Positions 24,442 to 33,300 of a DNA stretch of 64,000 nt are shown piece after piece; position 1 is the first letter of the stretch, and each line of letters starts with the position of its first letter. The position numbers and the translations under genes are program-made. Origin of the DNA: Larix kaempferi (lineage: Eukaryota; Streptophyta; Pinopsida; Pinales; Pinaceae); assembly GCA_027924585.1 (NCBI GenBank), contig BSBM01000252.1, positions 2,046,001 through 2,110,000 on the forward strand, read 5' to 3'. Below the pieces are notes generated by a model that was not told the origin of the DNA, did no database searches, and saw only the letters and a program-made list of their open reading frames with translations.

Positions 24442-25090
24442 TGTTGATGTATATGTAACTTAGGAATGTATTTCACATATATGTATATTGTATTCCTATA
24501 GAGATGGTATTATTCCTCTATAAGGAAGTGTCATCATTTATATTGTAAGTGTCGTAACTTATACTTGAGGGGTTATTAGACCACCTTGTTTGGGGTCGGC
24601 CCTGTATAAGTCATGTGGGTCAAAGGGTTATTAGACCACCCTATTGGGGGTCGGCCATGTGGGTCAAAGGGTTATTAGACCACCCTATTGGGGGTCGGCC
24701 CACTTAGCATTATGTTATGTGGTTAAGTTCGAGCCGACATGAGTTAGGTAAAAAGGCAAGTCAAGTCAAGTATAAATAGAGTGCGGGAGGCACTCTATTT
24801 ACTCACTCACTTCTCACACATGCTCTCAAGGAGGAGAGGCGCACTTATGGAGGAGGAGGATTGCTGCTAGGTTATGGCTATCTCTATTGGTTGGTTGTAT
24901 CATTGCTCTATCTATCTCTGAGGAAGTTATTGGGGTTTTTCACCTTTATGGTTTTCCCCAAGTAAATCTTTGTGTCTCTTGTGTGCTTGCATTATTGTCT
25001 CCATGATTGATATGCTGTAGATATGCTGTACATGTTGTTCTCTCAGTTAAGATCCTAGATCATATTGAAGTAAATTCTGAAAATTTAACA
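24442..25090 (+). repeat. C 5' LTR
   Basis: Runs from TGTTGATGTATATG to AAAATTTAACA. It contains three copies of a ~48-bp unit, GGTTATTAGACCACC...GGGGTCGGCC, at 24571-24706, upstream of the TATA box. These are probable enhancer-type repeats in the U3 part. Confidence 0.93.
24771..24778 (+). promoter_or_regulatory. C 5' LTR TATA box
   Basis: TATAAATA, followed by a short inverted repeat (GAGTGCGGGAGGCACTC). The same box lies in the 3' LTR at 31786-31793. Confidence 0.8.
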
Positions 25091-25102
25091 TGGTATCAGA
25101 GC
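25091..25102 (+). other. C primer-binding site, initiator Met-tRNA
   Basis: TGGTATCAGAGC directly follows the 5' LTR; this is the usual copia primer site. Confidence 0.93.
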
Positions 25103-28100
25103 TAGCCTGAAAGAAGGCATGATATGGCATGTATGACACTTGTTGCATTTACGATGCTAGGGCTTGATATAGTAAAAACCATTCGTCGTATCACTTTCTC
25201 TATAAATCCGTTTTGGCGAAGGTTTCGGATCTGAAATTGTTACAGGTCGAAGCTAAAATCTCCAGGTACCTTGTGTCCAAAGGACAACCTCTAATTCGTT
25301 GTACTTTGTGATTTATGATCTGTACAATATAGGGTTTCTGCCTCTTCCAGATCTGAGTCAAAATCAGGTGACCTTGGGAAAAAGGTCATAACTTGGGCTA
25401 GGAAGCTCCAAATGAAATTTCGTGAAAAGTGACAGGTAGTACACAGGCCGAGCTATCTCAGAAAACGTTTTCAGAGGCCGAAGGTCAAACAGTGACACGT
25501 GGAACGCCGTACAAGTTCGCTCTCCTGTATTATCCCATAAACAGGTCACGTTGCGACACTTGGAATATCTCTCTCTCAGAGAATCCAATTGAGGTCAGAC
25601 CTATCAGGATGGAAATATAACAGGCCTAGATATCTCTGAAAACTTTTTCAGAGGCCGAAGGTCAAACAGTGACACGTGGCATGCCGTACAAGTTCGCTCT
25701 CCTGTATTTTCCCAAAACAGGTCACGTTGCAACATTTGGCATAACTCTCTCTCAGAACATCCAATTGAGGTCAGACCTATGAGGATGGAAAGCTAACAGG
25801 TCAGGCTATCTCAGAAAACTTTTTCAGACCCTGTGGATCAAAAATTTCGGAGTTACACCAGAAACAATCAGGTACATATTTCTGTCAAAACAGAATTATT
25901 TTTTTGGTACCTTCATTCATGGCTTCCGGAATTTAGGGCTTTGAAGAAAGTTGGAATTTTTGTAATCGGAGACCACGGCTGGATGCTACTCATCAAAATA
26001 GAAATTTAGAGACCAATATCAGAATTTTTGGCTGGGTAGAAGGCCGGGCTTGATTAGACCCTAGTTCAGGACTTTGATCAGAAAAGTGGAAAATTAGGGC
26101 TTCTATAAAAATGGGAATTTTTGAAATCTGTGACCACGGCTGGAAGCTCCTCGGAAAAATAGAAGCTTAGAGCTTTGGATCAAACATTTTGATTGGGCAG
26201 AAGAGTGGGCTTCATCAAACCCCAGTTTAGGGTCACGTCCAGTGAATCCAAAAGTTTCAAAGGAAAAATTGAGGAGTGAAACTTTGCAGTTTTCAAATCC
26301 TGAATATACCAGTTTGATCAGTTCATCAAGGCGCATATTCCTATCCTATCGGAAGGTTGAAATTCAAAGTTTGAATTTTTGGGGTTTTTCTGACAAAACC
26401 ATATCCAGCTCTAGGTCCAGTTCTTGCAAATCAAGTGGATTGGGTTAATCCTAGAAGAAGATGGATTGGTCACCTGCATAAGTGAAGAAGTTCGTGTTTC
26501 AGAGGGAGATGAGGCTAAGGCCTTACATAAGAAGTTTTCAAGCGATCTCGACAGGTATGACTCATCGAGGTATGTTTCGATATTTGTCCATGATTAAGTT
26601 TATGGTATGTTTGTCTTCATGTTATTACGGTTAGTACAATTTTGATTTTAGATTTGTCGTTTCACCTTAACAAAATTATGAATGCATGATAGAAGATATT
26701 CATTGGTTAGGGTGTTGACACTTATGATTGTACTAATGCATTATGGTGTTGTATGAGGTTTATGTTGTCTACTAACATGAAAGGTACACCAAGAAAGACA
26801 AAGCATGTTCCAGTTCAAGAACATATGATCATGATGACATGAGGATAAAGACTCATCCATTGTCATGGATCTCATAGAAGATCCATTTACGAGGTATGTA
26901 TAACTTGGTTTTATAATGGCTAACCTATGAGATATACAGGTTACTAGCACAAGTCATTGAAGAACAACAAGAAGACATCATGTGAGTATAAATAGCTAGC
27001 ATGCTAATCCAGGTATGTTTTTCCTATATCAAGATAGAATCCTACCTTGTGTTAGGATCTTATACTGTTGTGTTGTTTGATAATGATTATTCATGAAGTC
27101 ATAGGTTTGAATAAGTCATGGCTGTATGCGTATTATATTTCTTACCATAATTGATGATATGACTAACCAGAAGAATCATGAAAGTATAGGTTTGAATAAT
27201 CACAGGTTTTATGCACATTATATCTCTTATCTTAATTGATGATTCAACTAACGCGAAGAGTCATAGGTTTGAGTAATTATAGGTTTAGACATGTTATGCT
27301 TCTTATGATTTGACTAACCATAAGATTCCTACATAAACCTTGAATGCTAATGCTTATTATTTCTGTTTGAAATGATCATGACTATACATGCTTGAGATTA
27401 TTGTGTTTTAATAGTATACTAATGAATGTATGATTTTATATGAGATCACAAGGATAACACAATCATGATGCATAGGGACCAAGGATGAATGTAAGTTCAA
27501 GGACAGGTAATCCAGGAAGCAAAGATCAAGAGGGAGCACACTCCAGTTGTTCCTGCAAAGAAAGCAAAGGAGCACACTTCAGTAGCTTCTGCAAGGATGC
27601 AGATATTTAGAGGGAGTTGAACATCTTCCTACATTCCACAATGGAAAGGTGTAGAAGAAGCTACTTCAGATTATGACTCTAGTATCTCCCGCAAAGAAGC
27701 AAAGACTCAGAGGGAGTCCACCCAATGAACAAACAAAGATAAGTATTTTAATTATCATTTCTTACATATGTGTTTGTTTAAATAAAATTGTTCAAATGAT
27801 GTATATGCTCATGTTCCTAGACTTAGGATATGTATTATGCATATTAGAATAGTTGCATTGATGAACAGTATACTACTAATATACATGGGTAAGTGGCCTA
27901 TGGCACTGTACAACATTCCATTGCTACTTATCCAGAATGAAACCTCTTTGCTGACATGTTGGGAGTTGTGCACACCCTTAACAATGTTCTGGTAGAGATT
28001 GGAAGGCATCTAGAAAGCTACGGAATATGGATAAATGTTGTATTGAAGCATTGGCTAAGATAATTGCATGACTGTATGACATATTTCATTATGTGTAAGA

Positions 28101-28200
28101 ATTTGTTCTGAAAATTATGAGATGTTTCTAATCATGCAATTTAACCTGTTTTGTAGGAAAGACCGTATATCTTCACCTACAAAAGAAGAACTACAACATT
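25103..28200 (+). other. C leader without gag, protease or integrase
   Basis: About 3.1 kb where a full copia element would have its leader, gag, protease and integrase. No such motifs are present. It holds the tandem duplication at 25449-25807, a related CCACGGCTGGA(A/T)GCT pair at 25974 and 26136, and two AGAGGGAGT purine words near 27610 and 27700. Confidence 0.7.
25449..25830 (+). repeat. C ~180-bp tandem duplication in the leader
   Basis: Two copies (about 25449-25629 and 25630-25807) share TTTTCAGAGGCCGAAGGTCA, GTGACACGTGG and CAATTGAGGTCAGACCTAT. A short third start follows. Confidence 0.85.
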
Positions 28201-28244
28201 TGTTCAACAACAAAATTATCTATTGAAGATATTGAAGTTCCCAG

Positions 28245-29376
28245 GATCTGGGATGAAGAAATGGAATGCCATGATCCGTAGATCATGAAGAACGATGTTT
28301 GGGATGTAGTCCCAAGACCTGAAGGGAAGTTTGTTATGACTTCCATATGGATCTATCAGATCAAGCATGTTGCAGATGACAGCATTGAGAAATATAAAAG
28401 TGATACTACTTTTGTATGCAGATAACTTGTTTGTTACAGGTGAAGATAGATTGATTGCCGACATGCAGCGAAAGCTTACTACCGAGTTCGAGATGAAGAA
28501 CTTGGGAATGATGCACTATTTGTTTTTGGCATGGAGGTGTGGCAGAGTGATGGAATCTTCCTTGGACAAGGGAAGTATGCAGTAGAGATCCTGAAGAGGT
28601 TCAGGATGATGGACTGCAAGGCTATGGCCACACCTATGACATCGAATATGAAGCTTCTATGTGATGCTTCATCTGAGCTGGTTGATGTCTCTACGTATCG
28701 TCAGATGATTGGGTCCTTGATGTACTTGACGAACACGAGACCAGACATTTGCTTTGCTGTGAACACATTGAGCCAGTTCCTGACGGATCCGAGGGGTGTT
28801 CACCTGGTTACTGTAAAGCATGTTCTGAGGTACCTGAAGGGTACAGTGGTTTTTGGGCTCAGGTATGAGGTGAATCAAAAGTTTAACCTGCAGGGTTATG
28901 TTGATTCAGATTGGGCTGGCAGTGCTGCAGATAGGAAGAGCACATCTGGGTGTTGCTTCAGTATGGGATCAGGTGTGATCTCTTGGTTTAGCAGGAAGCA
29001 GTCCTGCGTAGCACTAAGTACAGCTGAGGCAGAGTATGTTGCAGCCTATTCATCTAGTTGTGAGGCAGTATGGCTACAGAAGCTACTGTATGAGTTATTT
29101 GATCTCCCGTTGGAGGCTACTGGTATCTTCTGTGATAACCAGAGTTGTGTGAAGCTGTCCGAGAACCCAGTGTTTCATGACAGGTCGAAACACATAGAGA
29201 TCAAATATCACTATATCAGGGATATGGTGCAGAGAGGAGCTGTGAAGCTCCTGTATGTTGCAATGGACGAGCAGATTGCAGATGTGCTGACGAAGCCACT
29301 AGCCAGGGTGAAGTTCGAGTACTTCAGAGAGAGGCTTGGTGTTATTCAGATCGAGGACACTTCGAGGAAGAAGTGA
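28245..29376 (+). pseudogene. C reverse transcriptase ends and RNase H
   Basis: The RT start MKNDVWDVVPRPEGKFVM and IYQIKHVADDSIEKYK ends near 28398 and joins directly to ILLLYADNLFVTGED near 28400. The RT body is therefore deleted and the catalytic box reads YADN instead of YxDD. A frameshift near 28530 separates this from a 281-codon frame with the RT thumb (KYAVEILKRFRMMDC), YRQMIGSLMYLTNTRPDI and a full copia RNase H (GYVDSDWAGSAADRKSTSG, ALSTAEAEYVA, CDNQSCVKLSENPVFHDRS, QIADVLTKPLAR). RNase H looks intact but has no functional RT attached. Confidence 0.9.
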
Positions 29377-29439
29377 CGGACACATTTGCTGAAGCCATTC
29401 CAAGCATGTTGGAAGGAGGATCCTTCACATGGCTGTGGA

Positions 29440-29790
29440 TGTAAGCGCTGGATGATGAGCATCAGGATGATGTTCTAGTTTCTGCTTGATATGATCAGTT
29501 GGATCATTTTATGTATGTTGGATGCTGTATATGATCAGTTGGATCATTTTATGTATGTATGTACGCATCATGTTGGATGCAGGATATGATCAGTTGGATC
29601 ATTTTATGTATGTATGTACGCATCATGTTGGATGCAGGATATGATCAGTTGAATCATTTTATGTATGTATGTACGCATCATGTTGGATGCAGGATATGAT
29701 CAGTTGAATCATTTTATGTATGTATGAACGCATCATGTTGGATGCTGGATATGATCAGTTGGATCATGTGTATGTATTGTTTATGCATCA
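29440..29790 (+). repeat. C array 1: ~57-bp units with TGATCAGTTGGATCA and GCATCATGTTGGATGC
   Basis: About five units, each containing both imperfect palindromes separated by TTTTATGTATGTATGTACG. Confidence 0.88.
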
Positions 29791-30350
29791 TGTTGGATGC
29801 TTGGACCATGTATCTGTATATGTATCAGGTGGATACATTGTATGATCAGGTGGATCATGTATGGTGATATGTACCATGTATCTGTATATGTATCAGGTGG
29901 ATACATTGTATGATCAGGTGGATCATGTATGGTGATATGTATCATGTATTTGTATATGTATCAGGTGGATACATTGTATGATCAGGTGGATCATGTATGG
30001 TGATATGTATCATGTATTTGTATTTGTATCAGGTGGATACATTGATGATCAGGAGGATCATGTATGATGATATGTATCAGGTAGATACTTGGTATGCATC
30101 AGGTAGATGCATTGATGATCAGGAGGATCATGTATGATGATATGTATCATATATTTGTATCAGGTGGATACATTGATGATCAGGAGGATCATGTATGATA
30201 CTTGGTATGCATCAGGTAGATGCATTGATGATCAGGAGGATCATGTATGATGATATGTATCATATATTTGTATCAGGTGGATACATTGATGATCAGGAGG
30301 ATCATGTATGATACTTGGTATGCATCAGGAAGATGCATTGATGATCAGGT
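29790..30350 (+). repeat. C array 2: 60-70-bp units alternating GTATC/GATAC, TGATC/GATCA and GCATC/GATGC palindromes
   Basis: Examples with 5-bp stems: GTATCAGGTGGATAC at 29822-29836, TGATCAGGTGGATCA at 29843-29857, GTATCAGGTAGATAC at 30074-30088 and GCATCAGGTAGATGC at 30096-30110. The loop AGGTG/AGGTA stays while the outer stem pairs change together. Confidence 0.88.
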
Positions 30351-30660
30351 AGATCATGCAGCAGGATGTTGCAGTGATGATCAGGATGATCATAGATGAC
30401 GAGCTTCAGGATGTTGCTCCAGACGACATGCAGTAGGATGTTGCATTGATGATCAGGACGATCATGGATGACGAGCTTCAGGATGTTCCTCCAGATGAAT
30501 TGCAGCAGGATGTTGCATTGATGATCAGGACGATCATGGATGACGAGCTTCAGGATGTTGCTCCAGATGACTTGCAGCAGGACGTTGCAGTGATTATGAT
30601 CAGGACGATCATAAGTACATCAGGATGATGTATGGTGAGTATCAGGTCGATACTCTGTGG
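30350..30660 (+). repeat. C array 3: 72-bp units plus three extra palindromes
   Basis: Three to four units carry GATGATCAGGACGATCATGG, GACGAGCTTCAGGATGTTG and TTGCAGCAGGATGTTGCA. The end has TGATCAGGACGATCA (30597-30611), TACATCAGGATGATGTA (30616-30632, 6-bp stem) and GAGTATC-AGGTC-GATACTC (30637-30655, 7-bp stem). The unit length is a multiple of three, so a repetitive 60-codon frame stays open by chance. Confidence 0.85.
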
Positions 30661-30684
30661 CCGTGGATCAGGTTGTGCAGATGA

Positions 30685-31210
30685 GCATGTCTGGGAGATC
30701 CTATAGGTCGGAGTTGTGTACCCGTAACAGCCTGGGATGCTCTTTCGAGACATTGCTCTGGGAGGACATGTAATTTGTGCCCTGGGAGATTTCAGGTCGG
30801 AGTTGTGTACCCGTAACATCCTGAGATGCTCTTGCGAGGTTTTGTCCTATTGCATGTAATTTGGGCCCTGGGAGATTTCAGGTCGGAGTTGTGTACCCGT
30901 AACATCCTGAGATGCTCTTGCGAGGTTTTGCCATGACCACATGTAATTTGTGCCCTAGGAGATCTCAGGTCGGAGTTGTGTACCCGTAACATCCTGAGAT
31001 GCTCTTGCTAGGTTTTGTGGTGGACCACATGTAATTTGTGCCCTGGGAGATCTTAGGTCGGAGTTGTGTACCCGTAACATCCTAAGATGCTCTTTTGAGG
31101 TTTTGTGGTGGGGTCACATGTAATAGCGCCCTGGGAGATCCTCCAGGTTGGAGTTGTGTACCCGTAATATCCTGGGATGCTCTTTCGAGGTTTTGTGACG
31201 CACGTAATAA
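30685..31210 (+). repeat. C array 4: ~88-bp unit, six copies
   Basis: Each unit has CTGGGAGAT, AGGTCGGAGTTGTGTACCCG, TAACATCCTGAGATGCTCTT and CATGTAATTTG. Starts are near 30687, 30780, 30868, 30954, 31041 and 31129. Unrelated to arrays 1-3. Confidence 0.88.
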
Positions 31211-31445
31211 GTCCTGAGGATTCCACAGTATGGCCAGTGATGACGAAGACCTGCAGGTGGTGGGCCTACATCCAGTATGAAAAAGGACTGGCTCTGTAGA
31301 ACTTCCTATGACGAGTAGATTCAGAGATTGATTGAGATAGCAGCAGCAGTGACGATGATGATGACTCGATGACGATTATCTAGTGACGATGATCTAGAGA
31401 AGATGACTTGTGCTAGAAGAACTATGCTGAGAAATACCTTCCTAG

Positions 31446-31456
31446 TTAAGAGGGAG
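31446..31456 (+). other. C polypurine tract
   Basis: TTAAGAGGGAG abuts the 3' LTR. Confidence 0.85.
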
Positions 31457-32105
31457 TGTTGATGTATATGTAACTTCGGAATGTATTTCACATATATGTA
31501 TATTGTATTCCTATAGAGATGGTATTATTCCTCTATAAGGAAGTGTCGTCATTTATATTGTAAGTGTCGTAACTTATACTTGAGGGGTTATTAGACCACC
31601 TTGTTTGGGGTCGGCCCTGTATAAGTCATGTGGGTCAAAGGGTTATTAGACCACCCTATTGGGGGTCGGCCATGTGGGTCAAAGGGTTATTAGACCACCC
31701 TATTGGGGGTCGGCCCACTCAGCATTATGTTATGTGGTTAAGTTCGAGCCGACATGAGTTAGGTAAAAAGGCAAGTCAAGTCAAGTATAAATAGAGTGCG
31801 GGAGGCACTCTATTTACTCACTCACTTCTCACACATGCTCTCAAGGAGGAGAGGCGCACTTATGGAGGAGGAGGATTGCTGCTAGGTTATGGCTATCTCT
31901 ATTGGTTGGTTGTATCATTGCTCTATCTATCTCTGAGGAAGTTATTGGGGTTTTTCACCTTTATGGTTTTCCCCAAGTAAATCTTTGTGTCTCTTGTGTG
32001 CTTGCATTATTGTCTCCATGATTGATATGCTGTAGATATGCTGTACATGTTGTTCTCTCAGTTAAGATCCTAGATCATATTGAAGTAAATTCTGAAAATT
32101 TAACA
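31457..32105 (+). repeat. C 3' LTR
   Basis: 649 bp, same length as the 5' LTR. I see three substitutions between them (near 24469/31484, 24533/31548 and 24715/31730). TSD GTTTT follows. Confidence 0.93.
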
Positions 32106-32110
32106 GTTTT

Positions 32111-32543
32111 TGGAAGATAGATGCTGTCAGGACACAGCAAAGGGGTTGAAAGCCGCAATCAGGATGTGGGAAAAACGGCGAAAGGCACCGGCGGGTTGCG
32201 GAAAACTGGCCAAATGTCGCAGGCGGGACGCAGGAAAAATGCCAAAAGTTGCCGCGGGTTGTGGGAAACTGGCCAAAAGCCGCAGGAGGGATGCAGTAAA
32301 GAGGGTAATAGCCGCAGTCAGACCATCCCAAACAGGCTAATAGCCGCGGCCGGATCGCAGGTAACAGACTAAAAACGGCCGGTAGGTCGCCGGAAACAGT
32401 CTGAGAGCCGCGGTCGGGTCGCAGGTAAGTGCCTGAAAGACGCGGTCGGAATGCGACTGTGGGGGGAAAAAATGCGGTATATGGCGGCCGAAAGGAACAA
32501 CCGAACAGAAAAAATATTTAAAAATCGTAACCAAAAATTCAAA
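32111..32543 (-). repeat. B leader, part 2, with CCGCGG-type repeats
   Basis: Between C and B's PBS, words such as GCCGCGG(T/C)CGG, GGTCGCAGG and GCCGCAGGAGGGATGCAG recur every 30-40 bases. No gene. Together with 24365-24436 this is the leader half of B's paired repeat clusters. Confidence 0.7.
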
Positions 32544-32559
32544 CCTAGGGGAGTCGCCA
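32544..32559 (-). other. B primer-binding site
   Basis: On the minus strand TGGCGACTCCCCTAGG starts four bases after the 5' LTR. It shares TGGCGACTCC with D's PBS. I think this is the Arg-tRNA type seen in some Tat/Ogre elements, but the tRNA match was not tested. Confidence 0.75.
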
Positions 32560-32563
32560 AAAC

Positions 32564-33300
32564 TGTAGCTAGGGTTTTACCCCTAGCTTGTGCAAATGAG
32601 CACCTACTAAGGAGAAGGGACTCCTTAGTAGCAATTCAGTAAATGTAAATTAAAATGCTAAAACAGAAATATAAATTACTCTAAACATGTGCATGAAACA
32701 GAAAAAATAAGATGTAAAGAATGGCTTTTGTATTAGTTTTGCCTCCAATGTGAAGGTTGGTGAAGCTCTTGCAATGCTCCAAGAGGGTTGCTCCAAGCTC
32801 CAATGTGCTCCTTCTCTTTCTCCAATGGTGGAAATGGGTCAAAAGGGGCTCTCAAGGTGGAAGTAGCTCAAGGGTGAGCTAGGGTTTCGAGAGAGATTTT
32901 GGTAGAGTAAGGGTATACTTGATTGTGGATATGAAATGAGGGGTATCCATCACCTATTTATAGTTTTTTGGTGGTGGAGTGCTGGCCCATGGTTTTGGGA
33001 ACCATATGGTTTAGGGCAGCTGTATAGGGTTTTTTTCCTCCTTTTCCTCATTATTTTATATTTTTTTATTCCCTTTTTAGAGGGATTTTGCTATTTTAGA
33101 GGAATTTTGGATATTTTTGGAGGAAAAAGGGGTTTTTTAGCCTTTTTTTAGGCTTTTTTGATGGTTTTGTGGCATTTTAGGCCTTTTGGAGGCTTTTTAG
33201 TGGGATTTTTAGGGTTTTTAAGGGAAATATGGTAGGAAAATGAACAAATGCGCCATGTAATGGGGTAGATGAGGTAGTGAACACTTTTTGGGTGCTAACA
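32564..33300 (-). repeat. B 5' LTR
   Basis: On the minus strand it runs from TGTTAGCACCC to CCCTAGCTACA, 737 bp. TATAAATA lies at 32955-32962 (minus). TSD ACGTG follows at 33301-33305. Confidence 0.9.

Larger units (their letters stand above)
24442..32105 (+). mobile_element. Element C: Ty1/copia derivative with gutted RT and hairpin arrays
   Basis: C is a complete 7,664-bp insertion in B's leader, with TSD GTTTT at 24437-24441 and 32106-32110. LTRs are 649 bp each and differ at about three positions, so it is recent. The PBS is a perfect initiator-Met type and the PPT is AAGAGGGAG. Gag, protease and integrase were not found. Only the start of RT joined to its end plus RNase H remains, followed by nearly 2 kb of tandem repeats. 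It must depend on another copia element for movement. Confidence 0.93.
10249..33300 (-). mobile_element. Element B: Ty3/gypsy (Tat-like) element with antisense PMD-like gene, containing element C
   Basis: B is bounded by LTRs 10249-10964 (3') and 32564-33300 (5') on the minus strand. The TSD ACGTG lies at 10244-10248 and 33301-33305. Without C and its TSD copy it is about 15.4 kb. Order in its own direction: 5' LTR, PBS, leader with CCGCGG-type repeats, gag, protease, a gag-like duplicated stretch, RT-RNase H, integrase, separate aRNH ORF, repeat region, antisense PMD-like gene, long 3' noncoding repeats, PPT, 3' LTR. Domain content and order match D. All frames are damaged by stops and shifts, so B cannot move by itself. 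Confidence 0.9.

Noticed and set aside
30446-30628. 60-codon repetitive frame (DDELQDV units) in C
   Set aside because: The 72-bp repeat is a multiple of three, so any frame without a stop stays open; no start context or domain.
29440-31210. Possible CRISPR-like array
   Set aside because: Units are contiguous with no unique spacers, in a eukaryotic retrotransposon.
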